From Campylobacter sp. RM16189 (GTDB lineage Bacteria; Campylobacterota; Campylobacteria; Campylobacterales; Campylobacteraceae), in NCBI RefSeq assembly GCF_012978815.1, contig NZ_LIWR01000002.1, positions 62,001 through 126,000 of the forward strand: a stretch of 64,000 bases of DNA, given 5' to 3'. Of the stretch, positions 28,621-37,785 are shown one piece after another (position 1 is the first letter of the stretch; every line of letters begins with the position of its first letter). The translations under genes were made by a program, and so were the position numbers. Below the pieces are notes generated by a model that saw only the letters and a program-made list of their open reading frames with translations, was not told the origin of the DNA and searched no databases.

Positions 28621-28698
28621 ATGGCGACTATATTTTTGACTCTGTGTATAGTCATAGCTCTATTCGTAGTATCCTACTCTGTTATTAAATACGCTTAG
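28621..28698 (+). CDS. Predicted 25-residue single-span membrane microprotein
   Basis: The reading frame gives MATIFLTLCIVIALFVVSYS followed by VIKYA: one hydrophobic span with almost no soluble part. The start ATG is preceded by AAAGGAAATAAA at ideal distance, and the ATG comes one base after the stop of the upstream two-span protein, as in a translationally coupled pair. These features argue that it is real despite its size. No family is recognised; it might be a small partner of the upstream protein. Confidence 0.5.
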   Translation: MATIFLTLCIVIALFVVSYSVIKYA

Positions 28699-28874
28699 AT
28701 ATAAATAAAAAGCGATATTGAAGTCATGGATAGAGTCATCTTAATTTGCTCCGCCTTTTTGACCAAGGCTGCCAATATGGCTTTAAATAGCTAAAAATTT
28801 AATATTTCTTTCTGTTTATATAAGATTTTATAAAAATTTAGTATAAATTTATATCTATTTAAGTATTAAAAACA

Positions 28875-28880
28875 TATAAT
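28875..28880 (+). promoter_or_regulatory. Putative -10 box for the first prepilin gene
   Basis: A perfect TATAAT, 47 bases before the start codon at 28928. The predicted transcript would begin near 28887, right at the small hairpin described next. Confidence 0.5.
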
Positions 28881-28888
28881 TCGTTTAA

Positions 28889-28906
28889 CTACATAAATGT
28901 ATGTAG
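28889..28906 (+). promoter_or_regulatory. Small hairpin at the predicted 5' end of the prepilin mRNA
   Basis: CTACATA (28889-28895) and TATGTAG (28900-28906) form a perfect 7-base stem with a 4-base loop, just downstream of the -10 box and 21 bases before the start codon. It could be an operator or a 5' stabilising hairpin. Confidence 0.4.
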
Positions 28907-28927
28907 AATTCATTTAAGGAGTCTCTT

Positions 28928-29410
28928 ATGAGAAAAGGTTTTACAATGATTGAGTTGATCTTCGTGATCGTTATTTTAGGTATTTTGGCTGCTATAGCTA
29001 TTCCAAGACTTGCTGCTTCTAGAGATGATGCTGAAGCCGTTAAAACTGCTAGAACTATGAGTGTTTTAGTTAGTGATGTTAGTTCATATTATGTTTCTCA
29101 AGCCGCATTAGCTGCAAAGTTAGGCGATATGACAAATGTTAAATTTATAACAACACCAACAGATTTGACTGGTATTATAGATTCTGCTGGTAAAAAATGT
29201 GTTAAAGTAACTGTCACTGCTGCTACTGCTACTACTCCTGCATATATAACTTTTGCAAAAGGAGATGAGGCTGACACGCCTGGTACTATATGCCCTAGAG
29301 TTGTGGCCATGTCAACTGTTAAATCTATGCTTGAGGCAAAATTTACACCTGAAGGTGGTTCTGAAACAGATGGTATCGCTATAGGAAGCACTACAACAAT
29401 TAAGTTCTAA
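28928..29410 (+). CDS. Type IV prepilin / type II pseudopilin-like protein
   Basis: A 160-residue protein with a classical class III signal: MRKG then FTMIELIFVIVILGILAAIA, with Gly at -1, Phe at +1 and Glu at +5, followed by the hydrophobic helix that packs in the filament core. The remaining 120 residues form a Thr/Ala-rich globular part with two cysteines (KKCVK and GTICPR) that could form a disulfide. It has its own promoter and a strong terminator. It needs a prepilin peptidase and assembly ATPase, neither of which is in this window. The RBS is AAGGAGTCTCTT. Confidence 0.88.
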   Translation: MRKGFTMIELIFVIVILGILAAIAIPRLAASRDDAEAVKTARTMSVLVSDVSSYYVSQAALAAKLGDMTNVKFITTPTDLTGIIDSAGKKCVKVTVTAATATTPAYITFAKGDEADTPGTICPRVVAMSTVKSMLEAKFTPEGGSETDGIAIGSTTTIKF

Positions 29411-29431
29411 TTATTAAAATTAGTTGATATT

Positions 29432-29467
29432 AAACCCAAGGCTTAAAAACTAAGTCTTGGGTTTTTT
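29432..29467 (+). terminator. Strong rho-independent terminator after the first prepilin
   Basis: AAACCCAAGGCTTA (29432-29445) pairs with TAAGTCTTGGGTTT (29451-29464), a 14-base stem with one G-U wobble, and a 5-base loop, followed by a T-run. It separates the two prepilin genes. Confidence 0.88.
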
Positions 29468-29527
29468 CAATTTAGCTCTTTTATTTTTAACTCTTAAAAC
29501 TACTAAAATTATTAAGTTTATATAAGA

Positions 29528-29533
29528 TATAAT
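29528..29533 (+). promoter_or_regulatory. Putative -10 box for the second prepilin and priA
   Basis: A perfect TATAAT in AGATATAATC, 25 bases before the start codon at 29558. As a terminator lies upstream, this would be the promoter for the prepilin-priA pair. Confidence 0.5.
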
Positions 29534-29557
29534 CTTTGAAACTACAAAGGATTATTT

Positions 29558-29983
29558 ATGAAACATGCTTTTACAATGGTTGAACTTGTATTGGTTATAG
29601 TTATTATAGGTATTTTATCTGCTATTGCGGTTCCTAGATTTTTTGTTACTAGAGATGATGCTATTATTACTAGGGCTAGAGCCGATATCTCGTCTATTAG
29701 AAGTGCTATAGTAAATATACGAAATACAAATATGCTATCTGGAACTTTTACATATCCCGATCTTGAAAAAAGCGCTACCAGCACTAATCTTTTCGATAAT
29801 GTTTTACGAGACGGAATAAAGCCTAAAGGTGATGGCGGCACTTCAGGCTGGAAAAAGAGCGGAGATGACTATACTTTTACTGTAGCCGGAAAAACTGTAA
29901 CATTTAAATACGATAAAACAAACGGCTCTTTTGGTTGCTCTGACGATACCAACAAAGATCTTTGCAAACAGTTAACGGAGTAA
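29558..29983 (+). CDS. Second prepilin-like protein, Ala at cleavage position -1
   Basis: A 141-residue protein with the class III signal MKHA then FTMVELVLVIVIIGILSAIA. The residue before the cleavage site is Ala rather than the usual Gly; Glu5 is kept. The globular part ends with a cysteine pair eight residues apart (GCSDDTNKDLC), reminiscent of the C-terminal disulfide loop of type IV pilins. Its TAA stop shares one base with the priA start, so the two are translationally coupled. The function is probably as a minor pilin or pseudopilin, possibly in DNA uptake or secretion. Confidence 0.85.
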   Translation: MKHAFTMVELVLVIVIIGILSAIAVPRFFVTRDDAIITRARADISSIRSAIVNIRNTNMLSGTFTYPDLEKSATSTNLFDNVLRDGIKPKGDGGTSGWKKSGDDYTFTVAGKTVTFKYDKTNGSFGCSDDTNKDLCKQLTE

Positions 29984-31836
29984 TGAACTATTACGAGATA
30001 ATACCAAGCGGCTTAAACTATAAGCCGCTTACCTATCATAGTGGCTATGAAATCTCTCCTTATACGCAAGTTCTCATAAACATAAAAAACAAAAAAACTC
30101 TTGGCTATGTGTTTAAAAAAATACCAAAGCCCGAGTTTAAAACTCTTGAAATTTTAGAAGTTTTACCTACTAAACTAACCGATATTCAAATTTCGCTTCT
30201 AAGCTTCATCTCATATTACTATATCTCAAATTTATGTGTTAGCGCAGGACTTTTTACTCCTTTTGACAATAGTATAAAGCCTATTTTAGAGGATAGTAAA
30301 TTTAACAAAGAGCCAAATTTAAGTGATGATCAAAAAGAAGCTCTTAAATTTGCTAAAGAGCATAAGACTAGCCTGCTTTTTGGCGATACCGGAAGCGGTA
30401 AGAGCGAAGTATACATATCTTTAATCAAAGAGTATTTAAATAAAGGAAATCAGGTTTTGTTTCTCATGCCTGAAATTTCACTAACTCCTCAGATGCAAAA
30501 GCGGCTTAAGAGCTATTTTGGTGATAAATTCGGTCTTTGGCACTCTAAAATTACACAAAAAAAACGAAATGAAATTTTGACTAAATTTTTAAGTGGAGAG
30601 ATAAGGCTGATAGCTGGTGCACGCTCGGCTCTATTTTTGCCATTTACAAATTTAGGCTTGATAGTAGTTGACGAAGAGCACGATGAGAGTTATAAATCTG
30701 CTCAAAATCCGCGATATAACGCTAGGGATTTGGCTCTATTTTTAGCTAGTAAATTTGATATAAAGGTGCTTTTAGGCTCTGCAACTCCAAGTCTTGTAAC
30801 TTACTCTAAGCAAGCAAATTTTAGACTAAAGGGCACATTTTATAAGAGTGAAAAAGAGTTTATATACGATGAGAGCGAAACCGGCTTAAGCCAAATAATT
30901 TTATCAGAGCTTGAAAGAAGTATAAGTATAGGCAAGCAAGCTGTGGTCTTTGTACCTACAAGGGCAAATTTTCGCTATCTTGTCTGCAGGGATTGCGGTC
31001 ACACGATAAAGTGTCCGTTCTGTAGCGTTGGAATGAGCTTTTATAAGAGGCATAATATGTTAAAGTGTCAATACTGCGGTTTTACAATGCCTGTTTTAAA
31101 AACTTGCGAAAATTGTGAAAGCGAGATGATAGAAGCTAAAAAGATCGGCACGGATGAGCTTGCAACTAAGCTTCAGGAGGCTTTTAAAGATACCAAAATA
31201 GCTAAATTTGATAGAGATGAGATAAACACACAAAATAAGCTAGAAAAGAGTCTAAAAGCCTTTAATGACGGCGAAGTGCAAATTTTAGTCGGAACTCAGA
31301 TGCTAAGTAAGGGGCATGATTATCACAATGTGGATTTAGCCGTAATAATGGGTGTAGATGAGCTTTTAAATTTCCCTGATTTTAGAGCGCGCGAGAGGAC
31401 TTTGGCTCTGGCTATGCAGGTTGCGGGTAGGGCGGGACGAGTAGGGCGTGGTAGAGTCGTGATACAAAGCTTGCAAAAAGAGTTTTTTAAAAGCTATATA
31501 GATAACTATGACGAGTTTTTGACTGACGAGATGTCATATAGAGAAAGCCTATATCCACCTTTTACTAGGCTTTTGCGAGCGGTAATAAGTGATAAAAATG
31601 AAAATTTAGCTAAAGATAGACTAGGCGAGTGCCTGAAAGAGCTAAATAATCTAGCTGGCAAAGAGTCAAATTTGCAGATAGTAGGGCATGGAAAATGCGC
31701 TATAGAGATGATTTCCGGCAAGTATAGATACGAGATACTACTAAGGTCAAATTCTCATATAGCTCTTATTAAAGCGGGTAAAATTTGCTCAAATTTCGGC
31801 TTTGATGTGGATATGGATCCGATGAATTTCTCCTAA
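29983..31836 (+). CDS. priA: Primosomal protein N' (replication restart helicase)
   Basis: Restarts stalled replication forks, 617 residues. The helicase core has Walker A FGDTGSGKSEVYISL (about 131-145), DEEHDESYKS, and GSATPSLVTYS. The zinc region shows the expected paired cysteines: CRDCG, CPFC, CQYCGF and CENC. The start ATG overlaps the prepilin stop by one base; an upstream in-frame start at 29962 would lie inside the prepilin gene and is less likely. The last codons overlap a GC-rich hairpin. Confidence 0.95.
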   Translation: MNYYEIIPSGLNYKPLTYHSGYEISPYTQVLINIKNKKTLGYVFKKIPKPEFKTLEILEVLPTKLTDIQISLLSFISYYYISNLCVSAGLFTPFDNSIKPILEDSKFNKEPNLSDDQKEALKFAKEHKTSLLFGDTGSGKSEVYISLIKEYLNKGNQVLFLMPEISLTPQMQKRLKSYFGDKFGLWHSKITQKKRNEILTKFLSGEIRLIAGARSALFLPFTNLGLIVVDEEHDESYKSAQNPRYNARDLALFLASKFDIKVLLGSATPSLVTYSKQANFRLKGTFYKSEKEFIYDESETGLSQIILSELERSISIGKQAVVFVPTRANFRYLVCRDCGHTIKCPFCSVGMSFYKRHNMLKCQYCGFTMPVLKTCENCESEMIEAKKIGTDELATKLQEAFKDTKIAKFDRDEINTQNKLEKSLKAFNDGEVQILVGTQMLSKGHDYHNVDLAVIMGVDELLNFPDFRARERTLALAMQVAGRAGRVGRGRVVIQSLQKEFFKSYIDNYDEFLTDEMSYRESLYPPFTRLLRAVISDKNENLAKDRLGECLKELNNLAGKESNLQIVGHGKCAIEMISGKYRYEILLRSNSHIALIKAGKICSNFGFDVDMDPMNFS

Positions 31837-31844
31837 TCGGATCC
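31815..31844. terminator. Hairpin spanning the priA stop codon
   Basis: GGATCCGAT (31815-31823) and ATCGGATCC (31836-31844) form a perfect 9-base stem with a 12-base loop. It begins inside priA, contains its stop codon in the loop region, and lies between convergent priA and the chemoreceptor gene. No T-run follows, so strength is uncertain. Confidence 0.5.
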
Positions 31845-31855
31845 TGCAAATAAAA

Positions 31856-33811
31856 TTAAAATTTCTTTTTACGCACATCCTGCGTAGCGATTTTTGCCGC
31901 TTCGTTTACCTGTGAGGCAATTTCGTTAGTATTTTTTGCTATCTTAATATTTTCTCTTGTTACATTATCTATCTCGACTATGGCCTGATTGATCTGATCT
32001 ATGCCTTTGGTCTGCTCAAATATGCTATGGCTCATATCGTTTATGCCTTGAGATAGCATATTGATATTTGCCTCGATCTCTGATAGTGATTTTTGCGTTC
32101 TTTCGGCTAGATTTCTTACCTCGTCCGCTACTACGGCAAATCCGCGTCCGTGCTCTCCTGCTCGTGCCGCCTCGATCGCCGCATTAAGAGCTAGTAAATT
32201 TGTCTGATCGGCTATATCTCTTATGATGCTGACGATATTTTTTATGTCGTTGCTTTGGTTTATGATTTGATTTGCTTTGTCGTTTATCGAGTGCATTGAG
32301 TTATTTATCTCTTCTATCGCTAGCACGCTCTCTTGAACAGATTCCGCTTGCTTGTTTGTGCCTTCGGATAGGTTGTGAACAAATGAATTTAGCACCTGAG
32401 ATTTCTCTTCTAGCATTTTGTTTTGTTCAAGTGAATTTCTAAGGATATTGCTCATCTCTTCACCTAAGAAATTTATGCCCTCCCCAAGCTTTCTTTTTTC
32501 GCTTTTAGAATCTCCAAGATCGATTCTGGCTGTAAAGTCATTATTCGTATAAAGTCCTAAAATTTCAACAACGCCGTGAATATCGGTTTTTAGCGTATTT
32601 ACAAAATTGTTAATAAGGTCTTTTAACTCTTCTAAATTTCTATTATTAGGAGTTTGGTTAATATTTTGCCCTAGATTGCCTGTAGATGCTGATTTAAAGA
32701 CCATCTTAGCATCATTTATCATTTTAGTGTCTTTTTTTAGACCGTCTGCTATATTTTTAATATTCTCGTTGATAAGATCCGCCATTTGTTTGAATTCATC
32801 GTCTGATTTTACTGTTATTTGCTTGCACTCCCTAGAGCTATCGTTTAGATATGCAAAAAATTCAAACAGCCCCTCTTTAATCTTGGATAGAGGTTTTAGT
32901 TTTAAATTTAATACAACAGCCAAAGTGGTCACTATAAGCAGTATAGAGCATATGGATAGGATGAGTTGATATATGAATAGATTGTCTATGCTTTGATTGT
33001 ATGTTTTTGCTGTGGTTACTGAGCATAGTAACCAACCAGTAATATCATCTTTTAGGCACGCTGCAACCATATCATTGTTATTATCGTTAAATGCGTATGT
33101 TGTTGATTTTGTAGAACTATCCTTAAAGAAGTTGAGTAAATTTTTATTTACCTCAGACTCTTTCATCAAAAGCTCTTTATTAGGATTTATGATGCTTTTT
33201 GCATTTTTATCTATAAGAAGAATATAATCATCCTGGTAGTGTTTCATATTTGATATTACTTCGCTTAATTTCTCAAGAGTAATATCTGATGATACAACAC
33301 CTGATAGTTTGCCGCCTTTTTTAATAGGGGCTGCGAATGATATAGTTAGTTTTTGATCTTTGGTCGAGATATAAGGATCTGTGATAACGGCATCTTTAGC
33401 CGATATGACTTGTTTATACCATCCTCTTGCTCTTGGGTCGTATCCATTTAGGCTTGGGTATTGGTGGTTGCCGTTTGACCTTAGCATCCTGCCGTCTTTT
33501 TCAAAACCCGCATACAAAGAGACAAATTTACCAGATTGGCTACCTACCTTTAATATCTGCTCAAAATTATCTTCGTTATACTCCGAACTCTCTATATAAG
33601 AAGCTACTGATTTTACTATGCTTAGCTTTGAATCCATGTAGTTTTGCATATACTCTATGGCATCTTTTACTATGCTATACTGAGATGATGATATAAGTGT
33701 TTTTGTCTCTTGTTTTGTTATGTTAAAAGATACAAAAGAAAAAATACTTAGCGCTATTACAAGTAGAAATGAGATTAAAACCGTAACGCTTCTTGCTAAT
33801 TTCGAGTTCAT
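31856..33811 (-). CDS. Methyl-accepting chemotaxis protein with Cache-type sensor
   Basis: A 651-residue transmembrane chemoreceptor. Helix 1 is at about 8-28 and helix 2 at about 280-302; between them lies a periplasmic dCache-like sensor with [24 protein letters not shown] and [18 protein letters not shown] motifs, typical of small-organic-ligand sensors. The cytoplasmic tip has the conserved [20 protein letters not shown] and [11 protein letters not shown] hairpin. The protein ends KKKF without the CheR/CheB pentapeptide tether. The ligand is unknown. The ATG is preceded by an AGGAG ribosome binding site. Confidence 0.94.
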   Translation of the reverse strand: MNSKLARSVTVLISFLLVIALSIFSFVSFNITKQETKTLISSSQYSIVKDAIEYMQNYMDSKLSIVKSVASYIESSEYNEDNFEQILKVGSQSGKFVSLYAGFEKDGRMLRSNGNHQYPSLNGYDPRARGWYKQVISAKDAVITDPYISTKDQKLTISFAAPIKKGGKLSGVVSSDITLEKLSEVISNMKHYQDDYILLIDKNAKSIINPNKELLMKESEVNKNLLNFFKDSSTKSTTYAFNDNNNDMVAACLKDDITGWLLCSVTTAKTYNQSIDNLFIYQLILSICSILLIVTTLAVVLNLKLKPLSKIKEGLFEFFAYLNDSSRECKQITVKSDDEFKQMADLINENIKNIADGLKKDTKMINDAKMVFKSASTGNLGQNINQTPNNRNLEELKDLINNFVNTLKTDIHGVVEILGLYTNNDFTARIDLGDSKSEKRKLGEGINFLGEEMSNILRNSLEQNKMLEEKSQVLNSFVHNLSEGTNKQAESVQESVLAIEEINNSMHSINDKANQIINQSNDIKNIVSIIRDIADQTNLLALNAAIEAARAGEHGRGFAVVADEVRNLAERTQKSLSEIEANINMLSQGINDMSHSIFEQTKGIDQINQAIVEIDNVTRENIKIAKNTNEIASQVNEAAKIATQDVRKKKF

Positions 33812-33895
33812 ATTAAGCTCCTGATCAAGTTTTATAAATAGTAAAACAGCTGTTAATTTTATATACTTTAAGCTTAATAAGTATTAAATTGCATG

Positions 33896-33911
33896 TATGC
33901 TTATATGCTTA
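33896..33911. repeat. Tandem duplicated octamer upstream of the chemoreceptor
   Basis: Two exact head-to-tail copies of TATGCTTA (33896-33903 and 33904-33911), about 85 to 100 bases upstream of the chemoreceptor start. It could be a regulator site or chance in AT-rich DNA. Confidence 0.35.
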
Positions 33912-33983
33912 GATGTTTTGTGTCAGTTTAAATTTAATTTGGTTTATAATTTAAATTTGAGCCTTTTGAAAGTGAAAATTTCT

Positions 33984-33989
33984 TATAAT
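33984..33989 (+). promoter_or_regulatory. Putative -10 box for ispG-dnaB
   Basis: A perfect TATAAT, 26 bases before the ispG TTG start, giving a short leader. Preceded by a T-containing tract but no -35. Confidence 0.5.
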
Positions 33990-34014
33990 TACCCAAAAAA
34001 TTAAAAGGCAAATT

Positions 34015-35073
34015 TTGCAAAGATATCCAACTAAACAGATAAAAATTCGTGATGTTTTAATAGGGGGTGATGCTCCCATCTCGGTGCAGTCGATGACATT
34101 TTCTAAGACAAGGGATATAAAAGGCACCTTAGAGCAGATAAGCAGGCTATATTTTGCAGGATGCGATATAGTGCGTTGTGCGGTACTTGATAAAGAGGAC
34201 GCTGCAGCTCTGCGCGAGATAGTAAGGCAAAGTCCGCTTCCTGTGGTAGCTGATATACACTTCAACTACCGATATGCGCTCATAGTCAGTGAATTTGTAG
34301 ATGCCGTACGGATAAATCCGGGCAATATCGGCTCAAAAGATCGTATAAAGGCTGTAGTTGAAGCGTGTAAGCAGCGAAATTTGCCTATACGAATCGGTGT
34401 AAATTCAGGCTCGCTAGAGGAGCAGTTTGAGAATAAATATGGTAGAACGGTTGAGGCTATGGTGGCTTCTGCGATTTATAACATAAATTTGCTTGAGGAT
34501 TTTGATTTTACCGATATTAAAATTTCTCTTAAATCAAGCGATGTAGAGCGCACCATGCAGGCTTACCGTGAACTTCGCCCAAAGGTTATATATCCATTTC
34601 ATTTAGGAGTAACCGAGGCTGGAACCACTTTTCACGCGACTATAAAATCGTCTATTGCGCTTGGGGGGCTTTTGCTTGAAGGAATCGGCGATACGATGAG
34701 AGTGAGCATCACGGGCGAGCTTGAAGAGGAGATAAAGGTCGCAAAGGCTATTTTAAAAGATAGCGGAAGACAAAAAGAGGGGCTAAATATCATATCTTGC
34801 CCTACTTGCGGGAGGCTTCAAAGCGATCTAATGGCGGCGATTAAGATAGTTGAGGAAAAGACAAAGCATATCAAAGAGCCGCTTAACGTCTCTGTTATGG
34901 GCTGCGTGGTAAATGCGATAGGCGAGGCTAAGGGTGCTGACGTGGCGATAGCTTTTGGCAAAGAAAGTGGGCTTATAATGCGCCGCGGCGAAGTGGTAGC
35001 CAGGCTAAAAGAGAGCGAGCTTGTGGATAGGTTTTTACTAGAGCTTGACGAGGAGATAAAGAGCCGTGGCTAA
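34015..35073 (+). CDS. ispG: 4-hydroxy-3-methylbut-2-enyl diphosphate synthase
   Basis: Iron-sulphur enzyme of the MEP isoprenoid pathway, 352 residues. The N-terminal barrel shows [11 protein letters not shown] and [11 protein letters not shown]. The cluster cysteines are in SCPTCGR (two, about residue 262) and [12 protein letters not shown] (third), followed by the ligand Glu context. The start is TTG in AAATTTTGC, with AAAGGCA upstream; the residues that follow ([10 protein letters not shown]) match the usual start of the protein. It overlaps dnaB by 8 bases. Confidence 0.95.
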   Translation: MQRYPTKQIKIRDVLIGGDAPISVQSMTFSKTRDIKGTLEQISRLYFAGCDIVRCAVLDKEDAAALREIVRQSPLPVVADIHFNYRYALIVSEFVDAVRINPGNIGSKDRIKAVVEACKQRNLPIRIGVNSGSLEEQFENKYGRTVEAMVASAIYNINLLEDFDFTDIKISLKSSDVERTMQAYRELRPKVIYPFHLGVTEAGTTFHATIKSSIALGGLLLEGIGDTMRVSITGELEEEIKVAKAILKDSGRQKEGLNIISCPTCGRLQSDLMAAIKIVEEKTKHIKEPLNVSVMGCVVNAIGEAKGADVAIAFGKESGLIMRRGEVVARLKESELVDRFLLELDEEIKSRG

Positions 35074-36469
35074 GAACGAGATAAATATGCATAATCTTTA
35101 TGACCTCGATATGGAGAGGTCGATTTTAAGCTCTATCATCTATAGCGGAGATAATTTAGCTGAAATTTTTGACACTATTTCTGCCGGGGATTTTTATCTA
35201 AAAGGACATGCGGACGTATATTGGGCTATGGTCGAGTGTATGAATGCGGATTTGCCGATAGAGACGACATTTTTAAAGACAAAGCTAGGAAATAAATTTG
35301 ATGAGGAAATTTTTGCAAATATTATCGGCACAAACTCTATTCTAGATATTAAAAAATATGCAACAGAACTTAGGGAAAAATCGATAAAGCGATCTCTGGT
35401 GCAGATAGCTCACCAGATCCCAAATAAGGTAAGCGAGGATAGACCTAGTCGCGATATGGTAGATGAGCTAAGTCAGAGCTTTTATTCGCTTGTTGAGGGT
35501 TCTGGATCCGGCGTGATAAAAGATAGCGAGGAGATTATATCTGATGTTTTGGCTCATCTTGAGAAGCAAAAGACTCTTGAAGATAAGGATATAGTTGGTA
35601 TTGATACAGGCTTTAAGCAGCTAAACGAGATGACAAAGGGTTTTAAAAATGGCGATCTTATAATAATCGCCGCTCGTCCGGGTATGGGAAAGACTACAAT
35701 ATGCTTAAATTTAATGAGTAATGTTTTGCAGGGTGGCAACGGGGTAGTGTTTTTCTCTCTTGAGATGCCTGCCGAGCAGATTATGCTAAGAATGTTAAGC
35801 GCTAAGACTTCCATACCTCTTCAAAATATCATGACCGCCAAGATGGATGACGAGGAGTGGAGTAGGCTAAGCGATGCCTGCGAAGATATGTCTCATAAGA
35901 AGTTTTTCGTTTATGATAGCGGATATGTCAATATCCATCAGATCAGAACCCAGATGCGCAAGCTAAAGACGAGTCATCCTGAAATTTCGCTTTGTGTGAT
36001 CGATTATATAGGGCTTATGATGGCCACTTCAAATTACTCAGATAGGCATTTACAAATCGCTGAAATTTCACGTGGTTTAAAGCTTCTTGCACGTGAGCTT
36101 GATATGCCTATTATAGCGCTATCTCAGCTTAATCGTAGCCTTGAAGCGCGTGCAAATAAGCGTCCTATGCTAAGCGATCTAAGGGAGTCTGGAGCCATAG
36201 AGCAAGATGCCGATATGATACTTTTTGTGTATCGTGACGAGGTCTATTTGGAGCAGGAGGAGAAGGAGCGCGAGAAGCGAGCCAAGGCCGAAGGTAAAGA
36301 GTATGTGCCTAAATTTATACCAAACAAGATCGAAGAGGATGCAGAGATAATAATCGGTAAGAATAGAAACGGACCCGTAGGCACGGTTGATGTAATATTT
36401 CAGAAGGAATTTACCCGCTTTGTGGATAAGAGTTTTGGTGCAATTCATATGGCGGAATTTACCGGCTGA
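35066..36469 (+). CDS. dnaB: Replicative DNA helicase DnaB
   Basis: Hexameric fork helicase, 467 residues. The N-terminal DnaG-binding domain starts [16 protein letters not shown]; the RecA-like domain has Walker [13 protein letters not shown] (about 208-219), [12 protein letters not shown] and the DnaB signature [21 protein letters not shown]. No intein is present. The start is GTG, 8 bases inside ispG, with AGGAG ten bases upstream. A charged insert lies near the end ([18 protein letters not shown]). Confidence 0.96.
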   Translation: MAKNEINMHNLYDLDMERSILSSIIYSGDNLAEIFDTISAGDFYLKGHADVYWAMVECMNADLPIETTFLKTKLGNKFDEEIFANIIGTNSILDIKKYATELREKSIKRSLVQIAHQIPNKVSEDRPSRDMVDELSQSFYSLVEGSGSGVIKDSEEIISDVLAHLEKQKTLEDKDIVGIDTGFKQLNEMTKGFKNGDLIIIAARPGMGKTTICLNLMSNVLQGGNGVVFFSLEMPAEQIMLRMLSAKTSIPLQNIMTAKMDDEEWSRLSDACEDMSHKKFFVYDSGYVNIHQIRTQMRKLKTSHPEISLCVIDYIGLMMATSNYSDRHLQIAEISRGLKLLARELDMPIIALSQLNRSLEARANKRPMLSDLRESGAIEQDADMILFVYRDEVYLEQEEKEREKRAKAEGKEYVPKFIPNKIEEDAEIIIGKNRNGPVGTVDVIFQKEFTRFVDKSFGAIHMAEFTG

Positions 36470-36510
36470 TGGGGTTTTGGTCGTTTGCTAAATTTGCAAT
36501 TTAACACTTT

Positions 36511-37785
36511 ATGTATAGTAATAAAGTTTTTGAAAGCAAGCGTGAAATAGGGCTGTTTTGCCTTTTTTGTCTTTTTGTTTTAGCCTTTAATTTAGCTATC
36601 AAATTTTATGAATTTAAAGGCTTTAAGGCAGACAGGTATGAAATTTTGCAAGCCAAGGTGCTTCAAAGCTATCTAAAGACAAATGATAGAAGTAAAACCT
36701 ACCGAGTTTTAAGGCTAAAAACAAGAAATTTTACGCTGTATACGACCGCCAAAGTGGATTTTGAGCCCGAGATAAATTCTTATATCTTGCTTAGTCCTAT
36801 CAAAAATAAACTTGATTTCACTAAATATTTAAGCCGTAGTTTTTATCTGCCAAATTTTGGAGTTTTAGAGATAAGATATAATGAAAATGGCGGGTATTTG
36901 GATAAATTTAGAGATAAAATTTATGATTTTATATCCAATCAACACGAAATATCAAAGGCAAAAGAGCTATATACCGCGCTTTTTTTGGCCACTACTATAT
37001 CCAAGGAGCTAAGAAGCGATGTAAATCACTTCGCGATAGCTCACCTAATAGCCATAAGTGGCTATCATTTGGGGATTATTTTTGGATTTTTATATTTTGT
37101 ATTTCGTCCGATTTACCGCTATTTTCAAGCCAGATTTTTTCCTTTTAGAAGCGAGAAATTTGATCTAAGTGTAGTTATTTTTATATTTTTATTTGGCTAT
37201 CTTATATTGATTGGCTTCGTGCCATCTTTTTTGCGCGCATTTTTAATGAGCTTGCTTATTTTTTATATGCTTAGTAGAAATTTGCGGATTATAAGCTTTG
37301 AAGCCCTTTTTATCTTGATAGCCCTTGCGGTTAGTTTTATGCCATCGTTACTTTTTAGCGTGGGCTTTTATCTCTCTTGTGCAGGCGTATTTTATATCTA
37401 TCTTTATTTGCATCATTTTGGGGATAAATTTTCAAACTTCACTCATCTTATTGTGTTAAATTTATGGGTGTATTTAGCTATGATGATCCCTGTTTTATAC
37501 TTTTTCCCTCTGATTAGCTTTCAGCAATTTGCCGTGCTGCCTCTGAGTTTAATTTTTTTGATATTTTACCCTCTTAGTTTAGTGCTTCATCTTTTAAATT
37601 TAGGTGGGATTTTTGATGAAAATTTAATTTGGTTCTTAGAGCTAAGAATGGATAGTGCGAATTTAGATATAAGTTTATATCTCTTTTTAATCTATAATAT
37701 TTTAAGCCTAATTAGTATAAAAAATAGAAATTTAGCCCTCTTGCTCGTTTTTTCCAATCTCTTTTGCTTTATCTCTTTGCTCTAA
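36511..37785 (+). CDS. comEC: ComEC/Rec2-type DNA uptake channel, short form
   Basis: Inner-membrane protein for DNA passage in natural transformation, 424 residues. An N-terminal helix is followed by a small beta-rich region (about 45-130) and about eight or nine membrane helices with the ComEC core signature HLIAISGYHLGIIFGFLYF. The C-terminal metallo-beta-lactamase domain of longer ComEC proteins is absent, as in Campylobacter and Helicobacter homologues I recall. The last 54 bases overlap the convergent brkB gene. Confidence 0.88.
   Translation: MYSNKVFESKREIGLFCLFCLFVLAFNLAIKFYEFKGFKADRYEILQAKVLQSYLKTNDRSKTYRVLRLKTRNFTLYTTAKVDFEPEINSYILLSPIKNKLDFTKYLSRSFYLPNFGVLEIRYNENGGYLDKFRDKIYDFISNQHEISKAKELYTALFLATTISKELRSDVNHFAIAHLIAISGYHLGIIFGFLYFVFRPIYRYFQARFFPFRSEKFDLSVVIFIFLFGYLILIGFVPSFLRAFLMSLLIFYMLSRNLRIISFEALFILIALAVSFMPSLLFSVGFYLSCAGVFYIYLYLHHFGDKFSNFTHLIVLNLWVYLAMMIPVLYFFPLISFQQFAVLPLSLIFLIFYPLSLVLHLLNLGGIFDENLIWFLELRMDSANLDISLYLFLIYNILSLISIKNRNLALLLVFSNLFCFISLL

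Noticed and set aside
28726..28794. Short frame of 22 residues between the microprotein and the prepilin
   Set aside because: No ribosome binding site and no family resemblance; kept only as an unexplained stretch in the findings.
31856..33811. Chemoreceptor as a possible energy-taxis (PAS) receptor
   Set aside because: The sensor is periplasmic between two membrane helices and shows Cache-type motifs, not a cytoplasmic PAS domain.
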